This document shows, piece by piece, positions 7,620-16,225 of a stretch of DNA of 64,000 bases. This DNA comes from Ruegeria atlantica (lineage in GTDB: Bacteria; Pseudomonadota; Alphaproteobacteria; Rhodobacterales; Rhodobacteraceae), in contig NZ_WQCF01000008.1 of NCBI RefSeq assembly GCF_013032455.1, positions 62,001-126,000 of the forward strand. Reading direction: 5' to 3'. Position 1 is the stretch's first letter, and each line of letters starts with the position of its first letter. The notes under the pieces are model-generated. The model was not told where the DNA came from. It worked only from the letters and a program-made list of their open reading frames with translations, and made no database searches. The translations under genes were made by a program, and so were the position numbers.

Positions 7620-8229
7620 GCAGTTTCTCACATCCGCCTTCTGGCAGACATTGCTCGCCGGGTTTGCACCACTTGCCATTGCCGCAGTCCACAGCCTTGA
7701 TTGGCACGCAGCCCTGATGTTCGGAACATTTGAAACCGGGACGGCACTGCGAGCCCGTTTCCTCGCACAGGAACCAGCCCGACCGCGTACATCCTCCGCC
7801 CGGCAAACAGGATGAACCCGCCGAACAGGACTGGCCATCGTCGCAAAGCGTGGGCAAGCCTTGCGTCGCCGTGTTCGGGTCAAACACAGGCGAGGTGCGT
7901 TCGCATTCGCCCCGCGCGTTACAGAAGGTTCCTCCCGGGCAATCCAGACGCGAGGTACACTTGTTTGCGCCGGCAGGTGCACACCGCGTTCCTCCGGCCA
8001 CGCAGCGTTCAAACGGTCCGCAGGTGCGCCCACCGCCGCAATATGTTCCTCCCAAGGGAATACAGTGGCCGTCAAAGCTGCATCGTTGTCCGGCTGAACA
8101 GCATCTTGCGCCGCACTGAACTTGTCCGGCGCGGCATTGGCCGTTGCGATCGAAGAGTTGCGCAAAGACAGGGCCGCTGAGTGTGATCAGCAGCAGAGTA
8201 ATCAGGAGGAATCGCAAAGTTATCAGCAT
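7615..8229 (-). CDS. Secreted cysteine-rich repeat protein of unknown function
   Basis: A 204-residue protein with a strong signal peptide (MLITLRFLLITLLLITLSGP, cleavage near VFAQ) and about 26 cysteines in roughly 180 mature residues. They fall in tandem modules of the form C-x4-7-C-xxGxxC-x4-5-C, e.g. CDDGQSCSAGSSCLPGGGC and CGNGKWCKPGEQCLPEGGC. The pattern implies a periplasmic or extracellular protein held by many disulfides and resembles small eukaryotic-like EB or granulin-type repeats; no enzyme motif is visible. I chose ATG 8229 so that the signal peptide is at the very N-terminus. It is divergent from the UDG gene (85 bp gap) and is the nearest gene upstream of pyrB. Confidence 0.8.
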   Translation of the reverse strand: MLITLRFLLITLLLITLSGPVFAQLFDRNGQCRAGQVQCGARCCSAGQRCSFDGHCIPLGGTYCGGGRTCGPFERCVAGGTRCAPAGANKCTSRLDCPGGTFCNARGECERTSPVFDPNTATQGLPTLCDDGQSCSAGSSCLPGGGCTRSGWFLCEETGSQCRPGFKCSEHQGCVPIKAVDCGNGKWCKPGEQCLPEGGCEKLP

Positions 8230-8314
8230 GAATAGCTCAATGCTCGGTGCGACGGGTCGCCCGATCAAGCCCTATTCGCTTTCCCTCGTTCAAAAGGTGG
8301 TTAGATTGAGGGGT

Positions 8315-9079
8315 ATGGAATCGGCTTTGGATTATCATACTGCGCGGGCGCTTCTGGAATGGCAGATTGAACTGGGCGCAACGGATGCAATCGGCAACGC
8401 GCCGATTGACCGTTATGCGTTGCCCGATACCGCGCCCAAAGTCAAAAAGCCTGCCGCTGTACAGACTGCTCCGGAAAAGCCCAAGCAGGTGGATCCGGTT
8501 GTTGTAGCGAAAGCTGCAGCCAATGGTGCCGGATCGCTGGATCAACTGCGCGCGGCGATGGACGCGTTTCAGCATTGCGAGTTGAAACGAGGTGCACGGC
8601 AACTGGTCTTTGCCGACGGCACACCGGGCGCGCAAGTTATGATCATTGGTGAGGCTCCGGGGCGCGAGGAAGACCGCGAGGGCAAGCCCTTTGTCGGACG
8701 GGCCGGGCAATTGCTGGACCGGATGCTGGCGGCAATTGATCTGGATCGCACCCAGAACGTCTATATCACTAATGTCCTACCGTGGCGGCCGCCACAGAAC
8801 CGCGACCCCAAACCGGAAGAGATCGGTATGATGAAGCCGTTTCTGGAACGGCATGTAGCGCTTGCCAAGCCCGAGGTCCTGGTGATCATGGGAAATATCA
8901 GCTGTCAGGCGGTGTTGGGCAAACGTGGTATCACCCGGTTGCGCGGGAAGTGGGAACAGGCGCTGGATTTGCCGGTGATTCCGATGTTTCACCCCGCATA
9001 TTTGCTGCGCCAGCCGCAGATGAAGCGGCAGGCTTGGGCCGATCTACTGGAACTGAAAGCTCGGTTGGAGGGCACGTGA
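8315..9079 (+). CDS. Family 4-like uracil-DNA glycosylase homologue lacking Fe-S cysteines
   Basis: A 254-residue protein of the uracil-DNA glycosylase superfamily, which excises uracil from DNA. The active-site loop GEAPGREEDREGKPFVGRAG (112-131) and the HPAYLLRQP motif (226-234) fit family 4 (UDGa), as does TNVLPWRPPQNRDPKPEEI. However the four cysteines that hold the family's 4Fe-4S cluster are missing: the N-terminal CxxC is reduced to one Cys (C88), the Cys of the NVVKCRPP motif is W157, and that of the EIxxC motif is Met (172/173). Only C88 and C197 exist. About 85 N-terminal residues are a poorly conserved, Pro/Lys-rich extension. Start MESALDYHTARALL chosen by family resemblance; the overlap with the phosphoesterase ATG implies co-translation. 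Confidence 0.85.
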   Translation: MESALDYHTARALLEWQIELGATDAIGNAPIDRYALPDTAPKVKKPAAVQTAPEKPKQVDPVVVAKAAANGAGSLDQLRAAMDAFQHCELKRGARQLVFADGTPGAQVMIIGEAPGREEDREGKPFVGRAGQLLDRMLAAIDLDRTQNVYITNVLPWRPPQNRDPKPEEIGMMKPFLERHVALAKPEVLVIMGNISCQAVLGKRGITRLRGKWEQALDLPVIPMFHPAYLLRQPQMKRQAWADLLELKARLEGT

Positions 9080-9678
9080 TGCGTATCCTAGCGTTTTCCG
9101 ATTTGCATATGGCACGCAACCGCGCTGCCGAGGTCGTCGCCGCCAGCACCGAGGCCGATTTGGTGATCGGTGCCGGAGATTACTGCAACATGCGGCAGGG
9201 TTTGGGTGCAGCTATGGAGATGCTGTCAGGTATCACGGCACCGCTGGTGCTGGTGCCCGGAAATGCCGAAAGCGCCGGAGAGTTGACTGATGCCGCGCCC
9301 GAGGGCGTGCACGTGTTGCATGGTACCGGGATGACGGTTGATGGTCTGCGCCTGTTCGGTTTGGGGTACGGGGTACCGGTCACGCCCTTTGGCGACTGGT
9401 CATGCGACATGACGGATGCCGAGGCTGCAGAACTACTGGACCGGTGCGATGCTGCCGACATTCTAATCGCGCATTCGCCGCCCAAAGGGCATGGCGATGT
9501 CACGTCGATGGGTGACGCGGTCGGCTCGGTTGCCGTGCGCGACGCGGTGGAACGGCTGCAGCCGCAATATGCGCTGTGCGGCCATATCCATGACAGCTGG
9601 GGTTATCGCGGCACAATCGGTCGTACTCAGATCGCCAATCTGGGCCCCAAGGTAAACTGGTTCGAGGTCACTTTATGA
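9079..9678 (+). CDS. Calcineurin-like metallophosphoesterase
   Basis: A 199-residue single-domain phosphoesterase. Metal-binding motifs in order: FSDLHMARN (DxH block), GAGDYCNM (GD), VPGNAES (in place of GNHE/D, i.e. the catalytic His is absent in this block as in the YfcE-like branch with shortened loop), AHSPPKG (the H in block IV) and CGHIHDSWG (GHxH). These enzymes use two metal ions to split phosphodiesters or phosphomonoesters; substrate unknown. The ATG shares its first base with the UDG stop (TGATG) and the gene overlaps the LysE gene by 4 bp, so UDG, phosphoesterase and exporter form one transcript. Confidence 0.85.
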   Translation: MRILAFSDLHMARNRAAEVVAASTEADLVIGAGDYCNMRQGLGAAMEMLSGITAPLVLVPGNAESAGELTDAAPEGVHVLHGTGMTVDGLRLFGLGYGVPVTPFGDWSCDMTDAEAAELLDRCDAADILIAHSPPKGHGDVTSMGDAVGSVAVRDAVERLQPQYALCGHIHDSWGYRGTIGRTQIANLGPKVNWFEVTL

Positions 9679-10295
9679 TAGAAACGGTCACTCTGCTGGC
9701 ATTCATTCCGGCAGCCCTTGCGCTGAATTTCACCCCCGGCGCCGATATGATGTTCTGCTTTGGTCAGGGCTTGCGCTCTGGTTCCCGACCGGCGTTGGTG
9801 GCAAGTGCTGGTATCTCTCTGGGGTTGATGGTCCACGTTTTGCTTGCCGGTTTGGGTCTGGGTGCGGCGGTAAACAGCTTGCCGTGGCTGTTCGACGTGA
9901 TCCGCTGGATGGGCGTAGCTTATCTGATGTACCTCGCCTGGGGGGCTATCCGGAACGGGGCGGTGTCCGCCGAAGCACCGGAAAAGCCCACAAGTCACGC
10001 GTTTCGCGACGGGATGATTGTGAACCTGACCAATCCCAAGGTCATCCTGTTCGTTCTGGCCTTTATCCCGCAATTCGTAAACCCTGACACTGGTCCAATC
10101 CTACCGCAGTTCCTGATCTTCGGTGTTATCATCGCCCTGGGTGGCTTCGTAGTGAATGGGCTGGTGGGTATTTTTGCCGGCGGTGCGGGAAAGGTTCTGA
10201 TCTCGAACCCGCGCGCCTCGCGTATTATGGGCTGGGTGACCGGGGGGATTTTCACCGCCCTCGCCGTCCGACTTGCCATCATGGAAAGGGCCTGA
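9675..10295 (+). CDS. LysE/RhtB family amino-acid exporter
   Basis: A 206-residue inner-membrane protein with six hydrophobic segments. The N-terminal signature FIPAALALNFTPGADMMF and the MYLAWGAIRNG and NLTNPKVILFVLAFIPQFV segments identify the LysE/RhtB translocators, which export amino acids or their derivatives using the proton gradient. Substrate cannot be told from sequence. It overlaps the phosphoesterase by 4 bp and is followed by moaB after 6 bp, so moaB may belong to the same transcript. Confidence 0.9.
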   Translation: MIETVTLLAFIPAALALNFTPGADMMFCFGQGLRSGSRPALVASAGISLGLMVHVLLAGLGLGAAVNSLPWLFDVIRWMGVAYLMYLAWGAIRNGAVSAEAPEKPTSHAFRDGMIVNLTNPKVILFVLAFIPQFVNPDTGPILPQFLIFGVIIALGGFVVNGLVGIFAGGAGKVLISNPRASRIMGWVTGGIFTALAVRLAIMERA

Positions 10296-10301
10296 CGCTA
10301 C

Positions 10302-10844
10302 ATGTCGCGCATTGACGAAAGCATGGAATTCATTCCGGTCCGGATCGCCGTTCTGACGGTCTCGGACACGCGGTCGCTGGACGAGGATCGCTCCGGCCAG
10401 ACGTTGGTGGATCGGATCGAACGAGCGGGCCATGCGGTGGCCGATCGCAAGATCATCCGCGATGAGCGCAATGAAATCGCAGCGCAGTTGCAGCTGTGGG
10501 TTAGCGATCCCGAAATCGACGTTGTGATCTCGACCGGCGGCACCGGTTTGACGGGTCGCGACGTGACGGTCGAGGCGCACCGGGATGTCTATGAAAAGGA
10601 AATCGAGGCATTCGGCACCGTATTCACCATCATTTCGATGGAAAAGATCGGTACATCCGCCGTGCAATCCCGTGCCACGGGCGGCGTGGCGCAAGGGACG
10701 TACCTATTCGCACTGCCAGGCAGTCCAGGTGCTTGCAAGGATGCTTGGGACGGGATTTTGGAAAAACAATTCGATTACCGCCACCGACCCTGCAATTTTG
10801 TGGAAATAATGCCCCGATTGGACGAACATCTGCGACGGAAGTAG
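10302..10844 (+). CDS. moaB: Molybdenum cofactor biosynthesis protein MoaB
   Basis: A 180-residue MogA/MoaB-family protein, which binds molybdopterin and adenylylates it before metal insertion by MoeA. Motifs: VLTVSDTRSLDEDRSGQTL near residue 18-35, VISTGGTGLTGRDVTVEA near 73-90 and ALPGSPGACKDAWDGIL near 138-154. Length agrees with MoaB-type proteins. The rest of the Moco pathway present in this window (fdhD, mobA, mobB, moeA) lies 16 kb away, so moaB is separate from that operon. The first ATG is used; a second in-frame ATG seven codons on is possible. Confidence 0.95.
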   Translation: MSRIDESMEFIPVRIAVLTVSDTRSLDEDRSGQTLVDRIERAGHAVADRKIIRDERNEIAAQLQLWVSDPEIDVVISTGGTGLTGRDVTVEAHRDVYEKEIEAFGTVFTIISMEKIGTSAVQSRATGGVAQGTYLFALPGSPGACKDAWDGILEKQFDYRHRPCNFVEIMPRLDEHLRRK

Positions 10845-10950
10845 ACTGGTTGCGCGTATAACAGTTCGTAACCGCTTTGTGGCTTGGCATTTTTCTAGGT
10901 GCGGCTACCTTTTGCACGTAGCAGCCTGATGCGACCGGGGTAAGTGATTG

Positions 10951-12399
10951 ATGCGATTTCTGAGGCAAAGCCTTGTAGGTATCTTTCTGGCGTTTCTGAC
11001 GCTGGCCTTGGTATTTGTTGCGGTGCAACTGGTCACCAGCGCAGTGCAAGAGGCATTGAACCGCGAAAGCGAGCCTCCGGAAGCGCGCGAACGTATTTTT
11101 GCCGTTAGTGTTCAACCCGCCGAGCTTGAGACCGTAACACCCTATCTGGAAGCCTTTGGCGAAGTGCAAAGCCGCCGCCGATTAGAGTTGCGCGCGGCGC
11201 TGGGCGGACGTGTCATCACTCTGGCAGATGACTTTGAGGATGGCGGTGTCGTGGCGGCAGGCGAGGTTCTGGTTGAGCTTGACCCGGCCGACGCACAATC
11301 GGCTCTGGATCGGGCCAAATCCGATCTTCTGGATGCTCAGTTCGAAGAACGCGATGCCGAACGCTCGCTGCTGCTGGCGCAAGACGAGTTGAACTCGGCC
11401 GAGGCGCAGGCGAGTTTGCGAGGGCGAGCGTTGCAGCGCCAGAAGGACTTGCAGAGCCGTGGGGTGGGCACGCCTGCTGCCGTTGAAGAGGCGGAACTGG
11501 CCGAAGCGGCGGCCCAGCAAGCGGTTCTGGCCCGCCGCATCGCGCTGGCGCAGGCGGAATCCCGGGTGGATCAGGCCACAACATTGCTGGCCCGCGCACG
11601 GATTGCACTTGAGGCCGCTGAACGTGATCTGGATGACATGACGGTTCGCGCGCGATTTAGCGGAACTTTGACCGATGTGACTTTGGTCGAAGGGCGTCTG
11701 GTATCTGCGAATGAAAAGCTTGCTGAACTTGTTGACCCCAACGCGCTTGAGGTCGCATTCCGAGTTTCAACGGCGCAGTTCGTGCGATTGTTGGACGCCG
11801 AGGGTAAATTGATCGACGCGCCAGTCACGGTATCCCTTGAGGTGACAGGTGCGGATTTGACGGCCACAGGGCGTATCAGCCGTGATAGCGGATCGGCGGG
11901 CGAGGGGCAGACAGGTCGCCTGATCTATGCCCGCTTGGATGACGCACCGGGGTTCAAACCCGGCGATTTTGTCACTGTGACGGTCGAGGAACAACCGCTG
12001 GACAATGTTGTGCGTCTGCCTGCATCGGTTCTGGATGCAGCGGGCACGGTTCTGGTGTTGGGCCCTGATGACCGGCTCGAAGCGTTGCCGGTACAGTTGA
12101 TCCGTCGTCAGGGCGACGAGGTGCTGCTGCGTGGGCAGGGACTGGCCGGGCGCGAAGTGGTGGTGGGCCGGACGCCTTTGCTGGGCGGCGGGGTCCGGGT
12201 GAGGCCACTGCGGGTCGAGGCGCGTGCAGACCCCGATATGGTTGAACTGTCCGAGGAACAGCGCGCCCAGCTGATGGCGCAGGTTGAAGCCAGCGATCAG
12301 ATGCCGAAGGACGTCAAAGCCCGCGTATTGGGGCAACTGAGCGAGGCCAGGGTTCCTGCCTCACTGGTGCGTAGTATCGAGACGCGGGCTGGAGGGTAA
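10951..12399 (+). CDS. RND efflux pump periplasmic adaptor (membrane fusion protein)
   Basis: A 482-residue HlyD/AcrA-type adaptor that links an inner-membrane RND pump to an outer-membrane channel. An N-terminal membrane anchor (residues about 8-30) is followed by a lipoyl-like half (GGRVITLADDFEDGGVVAAG), a long alpha-hairpin rich in Ala/Gln/Glu (about 110-215), the second lipoyl half (ARFSGTLTDVTLVEGRLVSA), a beta-barrel and a membrane-proximal domain. There is no lipobox, so it is anchored by the helix. ATG 10951 was preferred to the preceding TTG. The permease follows after 5 bp; no TolC-type gene is in the window. Charged substrates or detergents are typical but unproven here. Confidence 0.9.
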   Translation: MRFLRQSLVGIFLAFLTLALVFVAVQLVTSAVQEALNRESEPPEARERIFAVSVQPAELETVTPYLEAFGEVQSRRRLELRAALGGRVITLADDFEDGGVVAAGEVLVELDPADAQSALDRAKSDLLDAQFEERDAERSLLLAQDELNSAEAQASLRGRALQRQKDLQSRGVGTPAAVEEAELAEAAAQQAVLARRIALAQAESRVDQATTLLARARIALEAAERDLDDMTVRARFSGTLTDVTLVEGRLVSANEKLAELVDPNALEVAFRVSTAQFVRLLDAEGKLIDAPVTVSLEVTGADLTATGRISRDSGSAGEGQTGRLIYARLDDAPGFKPGDFVTVTVEEQPLDNVVRLPASVLDAAGTVLVLGPDDRLEALPVQLIRRQGDEVLLRGQGLAGREVVVGRTPLLGGGVRVRPLRVEARADPDMVELSEEQRAQLMAQVEASDQMPKDVKARVLGQLSEARVPASLVRSIETRAGG

Positions 12400-12404
12400 G
12401 CGCC

Positions 12405-15400
12405 ATGATGCGCGAAATCCCCGGAGCGGCGGGCGGTATTCTCAGCTACTTCACTCGTCATCGGACGGTGGCCAATCTTTTGTTACTGGTGATGCTGGTT
12501 CTGGGTGCAGCCTCGATCCCGGCCATGCGAGCGCAGTTTTTCCCCGACGTGATCCTTGAGCGTGTTGACGTGAACGTTGAATGGGACGGTGCCGGTCCAG
12601 AGGACGTGGACAACGGTATCGTGCAATTGCTGGAACCGGCCCTGTTGGCGGTCGAAGGGGTGGCCAGCACGACATCGACCTCGCGCGAAGGGCGCGCCAG
12701 CATCCGGCTTGAGTTCGAACCCAACTGGGACATGTCGCGCGCCGTAGATGAGGTTCGAACCGCTGTCGATGGCGTGACAAACCTGCCCGAGGATGCCGAA
12801 GAACCCTCGATCCGGCGCGGGGCGTGGCGGGATCGGGTGACGGATGTGGTCGTGACAGGCCCGGTCGACCCGGACCAACTGGCCAAGTTCACCGACGAAT
12901 TGATAACCCGTCTGTTCGCGGTTGGCGTGACCCGTACCACGATCCGGGGTGTTGCCGCCCCGCGCGTGGTCGTCGAGGTGCCGACGGCGCAACTGATCGC
13001 CAACGACATCACGTTGAACGAGGTTGCTCAGGCCATCGCGGCCGAGGCCATGGCCAACCCGGCGGGTGACGTTACCGGGGCCAATGCTCGCATTCGCACC
13101 GGCACCGAAAAACGTACGCCGGAAGAGATCGAGGGCATCGCTCTGCGCAATTTCGCTGATGGCTCCAAGCTGTACGTGGGCGATGTGGCAACTATTCGGG
13201 TCGAAGGGGTTAATCGCAACCGCAGTTACTTTGTGGGCGAAAACCCGGCCATGTCCGTGCGCGTTGACCGCTCGAACCAAGGTGATGCCATCAAGATACA
13301 GCGCACGGTCGAGGAAGTGGTGGCTGAGCTTCAGGCCATCCTGCCCGAAGGCGTGACGATCGAACTGATCCGGACCCGTGCGCAGGCAATCACCGACCGA
13401 TTGGATATTCTGGTCGACAATGGGCTGGTAGGTCTGGGCCTTGTGGTCTGCTTGCTGTTTCTGTTCCTGAACGCACGCATCGCCTTTTGGGTTGCTGCGG
13501 GTATTCCGGTGGCGATGTCTGCTGCGATTGCGTTCATGTATATCGGTGGGTTGTCGATCAACATGATTTCGTTGTTCGGGCTGATCATTACGCTGGGCAT
13601 TGTAGTGGATGATGCCATTGTCGTAGGCGAGCACGCCGATTTCCGCTCGCGACGGCTGGGCGAGGCCCCTGTTGTGGCCGCCGAACGAGCGGCGCGCCGG
13701 ATGGCGATGCCGGTATTTGCCGCCACACTGACCACGGTGATTGCCTTTTTCGGCCTTACCGCAATTGGCGGTCGGTTCGGTGAGCTGATCTATGACATCC
13801 CGTTTACGGTAATCGCGGTGCTGATCGCGTCGTTGATTGAATGTTTCCTGATCCTGCCCAACCACATGGCCCATGCCATCGCGCATTCGGCCAAGGAACA
13901 TTGGTATGACTGGCCCAACCGCGTAGTCAATCGTGGCTTCCGCTGGGTGCGGGATCACTTGTTCCGCCCGCTGATCGCCTGGGTTGTCTGGGCGCGCTAT
14001 GTGGTCGTGGCGGTAATGGTGGTGATACTGGCCAGCCAGCTAGCGCTATTCATAAAAGGTGACGTGAACTGGCGGTTCTTCAACGCGCCTGAACGTGGCT
14101 CGGTCACCGGAAATTTCATCATGGCCGAAGGCGCTACTCGCGAAGATTCGCTTGCTATGATGCACGAAATCCAACGCGCCGCCGAAGAACTGGGCCAGAT
14201 TTACGAAGAACGCCATGGTCGCAACCCGATCGACTATGTCCTGGCCGAGGTCGGTGGCAACGCCGGATGGTTCAATCCGCCCGCGGCAGAGGGCAAGGAT
14301 CAGGATCTTCTAGGCGGGATTTCAATCGAGTTGATCGACGCCGACCTGCGCCCCTATTCCAGCTTTGAATTCGTAGGCGAATTGCAGGACTTCGTGCCGC
14401 GCCATCCCAAGGTCGAACTGCTGACCTTCCGTGGCTGGCGCTCGGGTCCCGGCGGCGATGCGATTGACGTGCAGTTTTACGGCTCTGATGTGAATACGCT
14501 CAAGGCCGCGTCTGAGGATTTGCAGGCCGAGCTGTCAAAATACCCCGAAGTGTCAGCGCTGGAGGATAATCTGGCCTATGACAAGGAAGATTTCATTCTG
14601 GACTTGACCGCCAAGGGGCAGGCGCTGGGCTTCCGCATCGAAACACTGGGCCGTGTGTTGCGCGACCGGTTGAACGGGATCGAGGCCGCGACCTTCCCCG
14701 ACGGCCCGCGTAGCTCTGAAATCCGAGTGGAACTGCCCGAGGGTGAGTTGACCGCCGATTTCCTGGAACGCACCCTGATGCGCACGCCGGACGGGGTCTA
14801 TGTTCCGCTGGCCGATATCGTCTCGGTCGAGCGTAAATCGGGTTTCTCGGCCGTGCGGCGTGAAAACGGCCTGCGGGTGATTTCTGTAATCGGCGACATT
14901 TCAGAGGATGATCCGGCCCGTGCAGCAGAAATTGCCCGGGCTTTGAGTGACGAAATCCTGCCCAATATCGCCGCCGAACGGCAGGTCGAATGGCAGATGG
15001 CGGGTCTGAGCGAGCAAGAGGATGAATTCCTGACCGAGGCACGCACAGGCCTGATCCTGTGCTTGACTGGCATCTATCTGGTGTTGGCCTGGGTCTTTGC
15101 CAGCTGGACGCGGCCTTTGGTGGTTATGGCGATCATTCCGTTTGGTTTGGTGGGTGCGATCTGGGGCCATTACATCTGGGATGTACCACTAAGCATGTTC
15201 ACCGTGATCGGTCTGTTGGGGATGACCGGGATCATCATCAACGACTCGATCGTGCTGGTCACCACCATCGACGCCTATCAACAAGAGCGTGGGCTTGTGC
15301 CATCGATTGTCGAGGGTACGGCGGACAGGTTGCGACCGGTCATGCTGACGACGCTGACCACGGTTTTGGGGCTGACACCGCTTCTCTATGAGGGTTCGCA

Positions 15401-15806
15401 GCAGGCGCAATTCCTCAAACCTTCGGTGATCACGTTGGTTTACGGGCTCGGCTTCGGAATGCTCTTGGTGCTGTTGCTGGTGCCCGCGCTGCTGGCCATT
15501 CTGAATGACCTGTCGCGTCCGATGACGGCGATGCGCCGGGCGCTGCGGGCGCCGGATCGGATGGTGCAAGGTGCAGTGACGGCCACCGGGCTGGCGCTGT
15601 TGCTATGGTTCGGAGTGACAATGGTCTGGCCGATGTCTGCCGGTGCTCCGATTGGTGTGCTGTCAGAGCTTTATGGGGGCGAAGAAAGTGTCGCGGCGCT
15701 GCGCATGGGGCTGGTTGCCTTTGTCGCCGGGGCGCTGCCGATCCTGTTGTTGAGCATCGTGCTGTCCAGCCTGCTTTACGTGCGCATCCGAGGGCGCGCA
15801 GCCTAG
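12405..15806 (+). CDS. RND family efflux permease (AcrB-like), with extra C-terminal membrane segments
   Basis: A 1133-residue proton-driven exporter of the AcrB/HAE superfamily. It shows the N-terminal TM1, the first periplasmic porter loop, the TM3-TM6 block with the proton-relay pair in GIVVDDAIVVGEH near residue 400, the second porter loop (about 560-870) and TM8-TM12, where the TM10 block reads GMTGIIINDSIVLVTT. Typical members are 1020-1050 residues; this one has about 90 more at the C-terminus with two further hydrophobic stretches (about 1070-1098 and 1105-1128). It forms a two-gene operon with the adaptor. Its stop codon shares the tetranucleotide CTAG with that of the convergent NUDIX gene. 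Confidence 0.92.
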   Translation: MMREIPGAAGGILSYFTRHRTVANLLLLVMLVLGAASIPAMRAQFFPDVILERVDVNVEWDGAGPEDVDNGIVQLLEPALLAVEGVASTTSTSREGRASIRLEFEPNWDMSRAVDEVRTAVDGVTNLPEDAEEPSIRRGAWRDRVTDVVVTGPVDPDQLAKFTDELITRLFAVGVTRTTIRGVAAPRVVVEVPTAQLIANDITLNEVAQAIAAEAMANPAGDVTGANARIRTGTEKRTPEEIEGIALRNFADGSKLYVGDVATIRVEGVNRNRSYFVGENPAMSVRVDRSNQGDAIKIQRTVEEVVAELQAILPEGVTIELIRTRAQAITDRLDILVDNGLVGLGLVVCLLFLFLNARIAFWVAAGIPVAMSAAIAFMYIGGLSINMISLFGLIITLGIVVDDAIVVGEHADFRSRRLGEAPVVAAERAARRMAMPVFAATLTTVIAFFGLTAIGGRFGELIYDIPFTVIAVLIASLIECFLILPNHMAHAIAHSAKEHWYDWPNRVVNRGFRWVRDHLFRPLIAWVVWARYVVVAVMVVILASQLALFIKGDVNWRFFNAPERGSVTGNFIMAEGATREDSLAMMHEIQRAAEELGQIYEERHGRNPIDYVLAEVGGNAGWFNPPAAEGKDQDLLGGISIELIDADLRPYSSFEFVGELQDFVPRHPKVELLTFRGWRSGPGGDAIDVQFYGSDVNTLKAASEDLQAELSKYPEVSALEDNLAYDKEDFILDLTAKGQALGFRIETLGRVLRDRLNGIEAATFPDGPRSSEIRVELPEGELTADFLERTLMRTPDGVYVPLADIVSVERKSGFSAVRRENGLRVISVIGDISEDDPARAAEIARALSDEILPNIAAERQVEWQMAGLSEQEDEFLTEARTGLILCLTGIYLVLAWVFASWTRPLVVMAIIPFGLVGAIWGHYIWDVPLSMFTVIGLLGMTGIIINDSIVLVTTIDAYQQERGLVPSIVEGTADRLRPVMLTTLTTVLGLTPLLYEGSQQAQFLKPSVITLVYGLGFGMLLVLLLVPALLAILNDLSRPMTAMRRALRAPDRMVQGAVTATGLALLLWFGVTMVWPMSAGAPIGVLSELYGGEESVAALRMGLVAFVAGALPILLLSIVLSSLLYVRIRGRAA

Positions 15807-16222
15807 CAGCTGCGCAGAGCTGTTTCCAGCAGATCAGTGACACGATTGCTCATGGGCAGATCGCCTTGTCGAATCTGTTCAACGGGAAACCAGCGTGCAT
15901 CCAGTGCATCGTCTCCGGCCAATGGGCTTCCCGATTGGTAGTGACAGGCGACCCCGACCAGCAGGTAATGCGACTGCACTGCGCCGTCTTCGCCGTGTCG
16001 TAGCAGGTCCAGATTATCGAGGTAGTGCAGCGGTTCGGCAATGACCGAGGTTTCCTCATGCAGTTCCCGCTGCGCGGCCTGCATGACGGTTTCGCCCCAT
16101 TCCACGTGACCACCGGGAAACCCCCACAGCCCCGCGTCGGGCTGTTTGCTGCGTTGCACCAACAGCACCTTGGCGTCGTGCACAACTACGGCCAGCGCGC
16201 CGATCTTTGGGGATTTCTCCAT
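15803..16222 (-). CDS. NUDIX hydrolase
   Basis: A 139-residue NUDIX-fold pyrophosphohydrolase. The Nudix box is readable as GGHVEWGETVMQAAQRELHE followed by ETSV (GX5EX7REUXEEXGU), with the glycine after the EE pair replaced by Ser, a tolerated change in the family. The N-terminus VVVHDAKVLLVQRSKQPDAG and the GLWGFPGG lead-in are typical of MutT/ADP-sugar type enzymes, which clear oxidised or surplus nucleoside diphosphate derivatives. Substrate unknown. It is downstream of and 3 bp from the DsbD-domain gene on the same strand, so they are likely cotranscribed. Confidence 0.9.
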   Translation of the reverse strand: MEKSPKIGALAVVVHDAKVLLVQRSKQPDAGLWGFPGGHVEWGETVMQAAQRELHEETSVIAEPLHYLDNLDLLRHGEDGAVQSHYLLVGVACHYQSGSPLAGDDALDARWFPVEQIRQGDLPMSNRVTDLLETALRSC

Positions 16223-16225
16223 GCT

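Noticed and set aside
8291-8306. Possible LexA-like site (GTTC-N7-GGTT) before the UDG gene
   Set aside because: Two of four bases in the second half differ from GTTC; not enough for an alphaproteobacterial SOS box.
12483-13958. Very long open frame on the minus strand opposite the RND permease
   Set aside because: It is the antisense shadow of a strongly conserved gene; composition is His/Arg/Gln-rich without any motif and there is no ribosome site.
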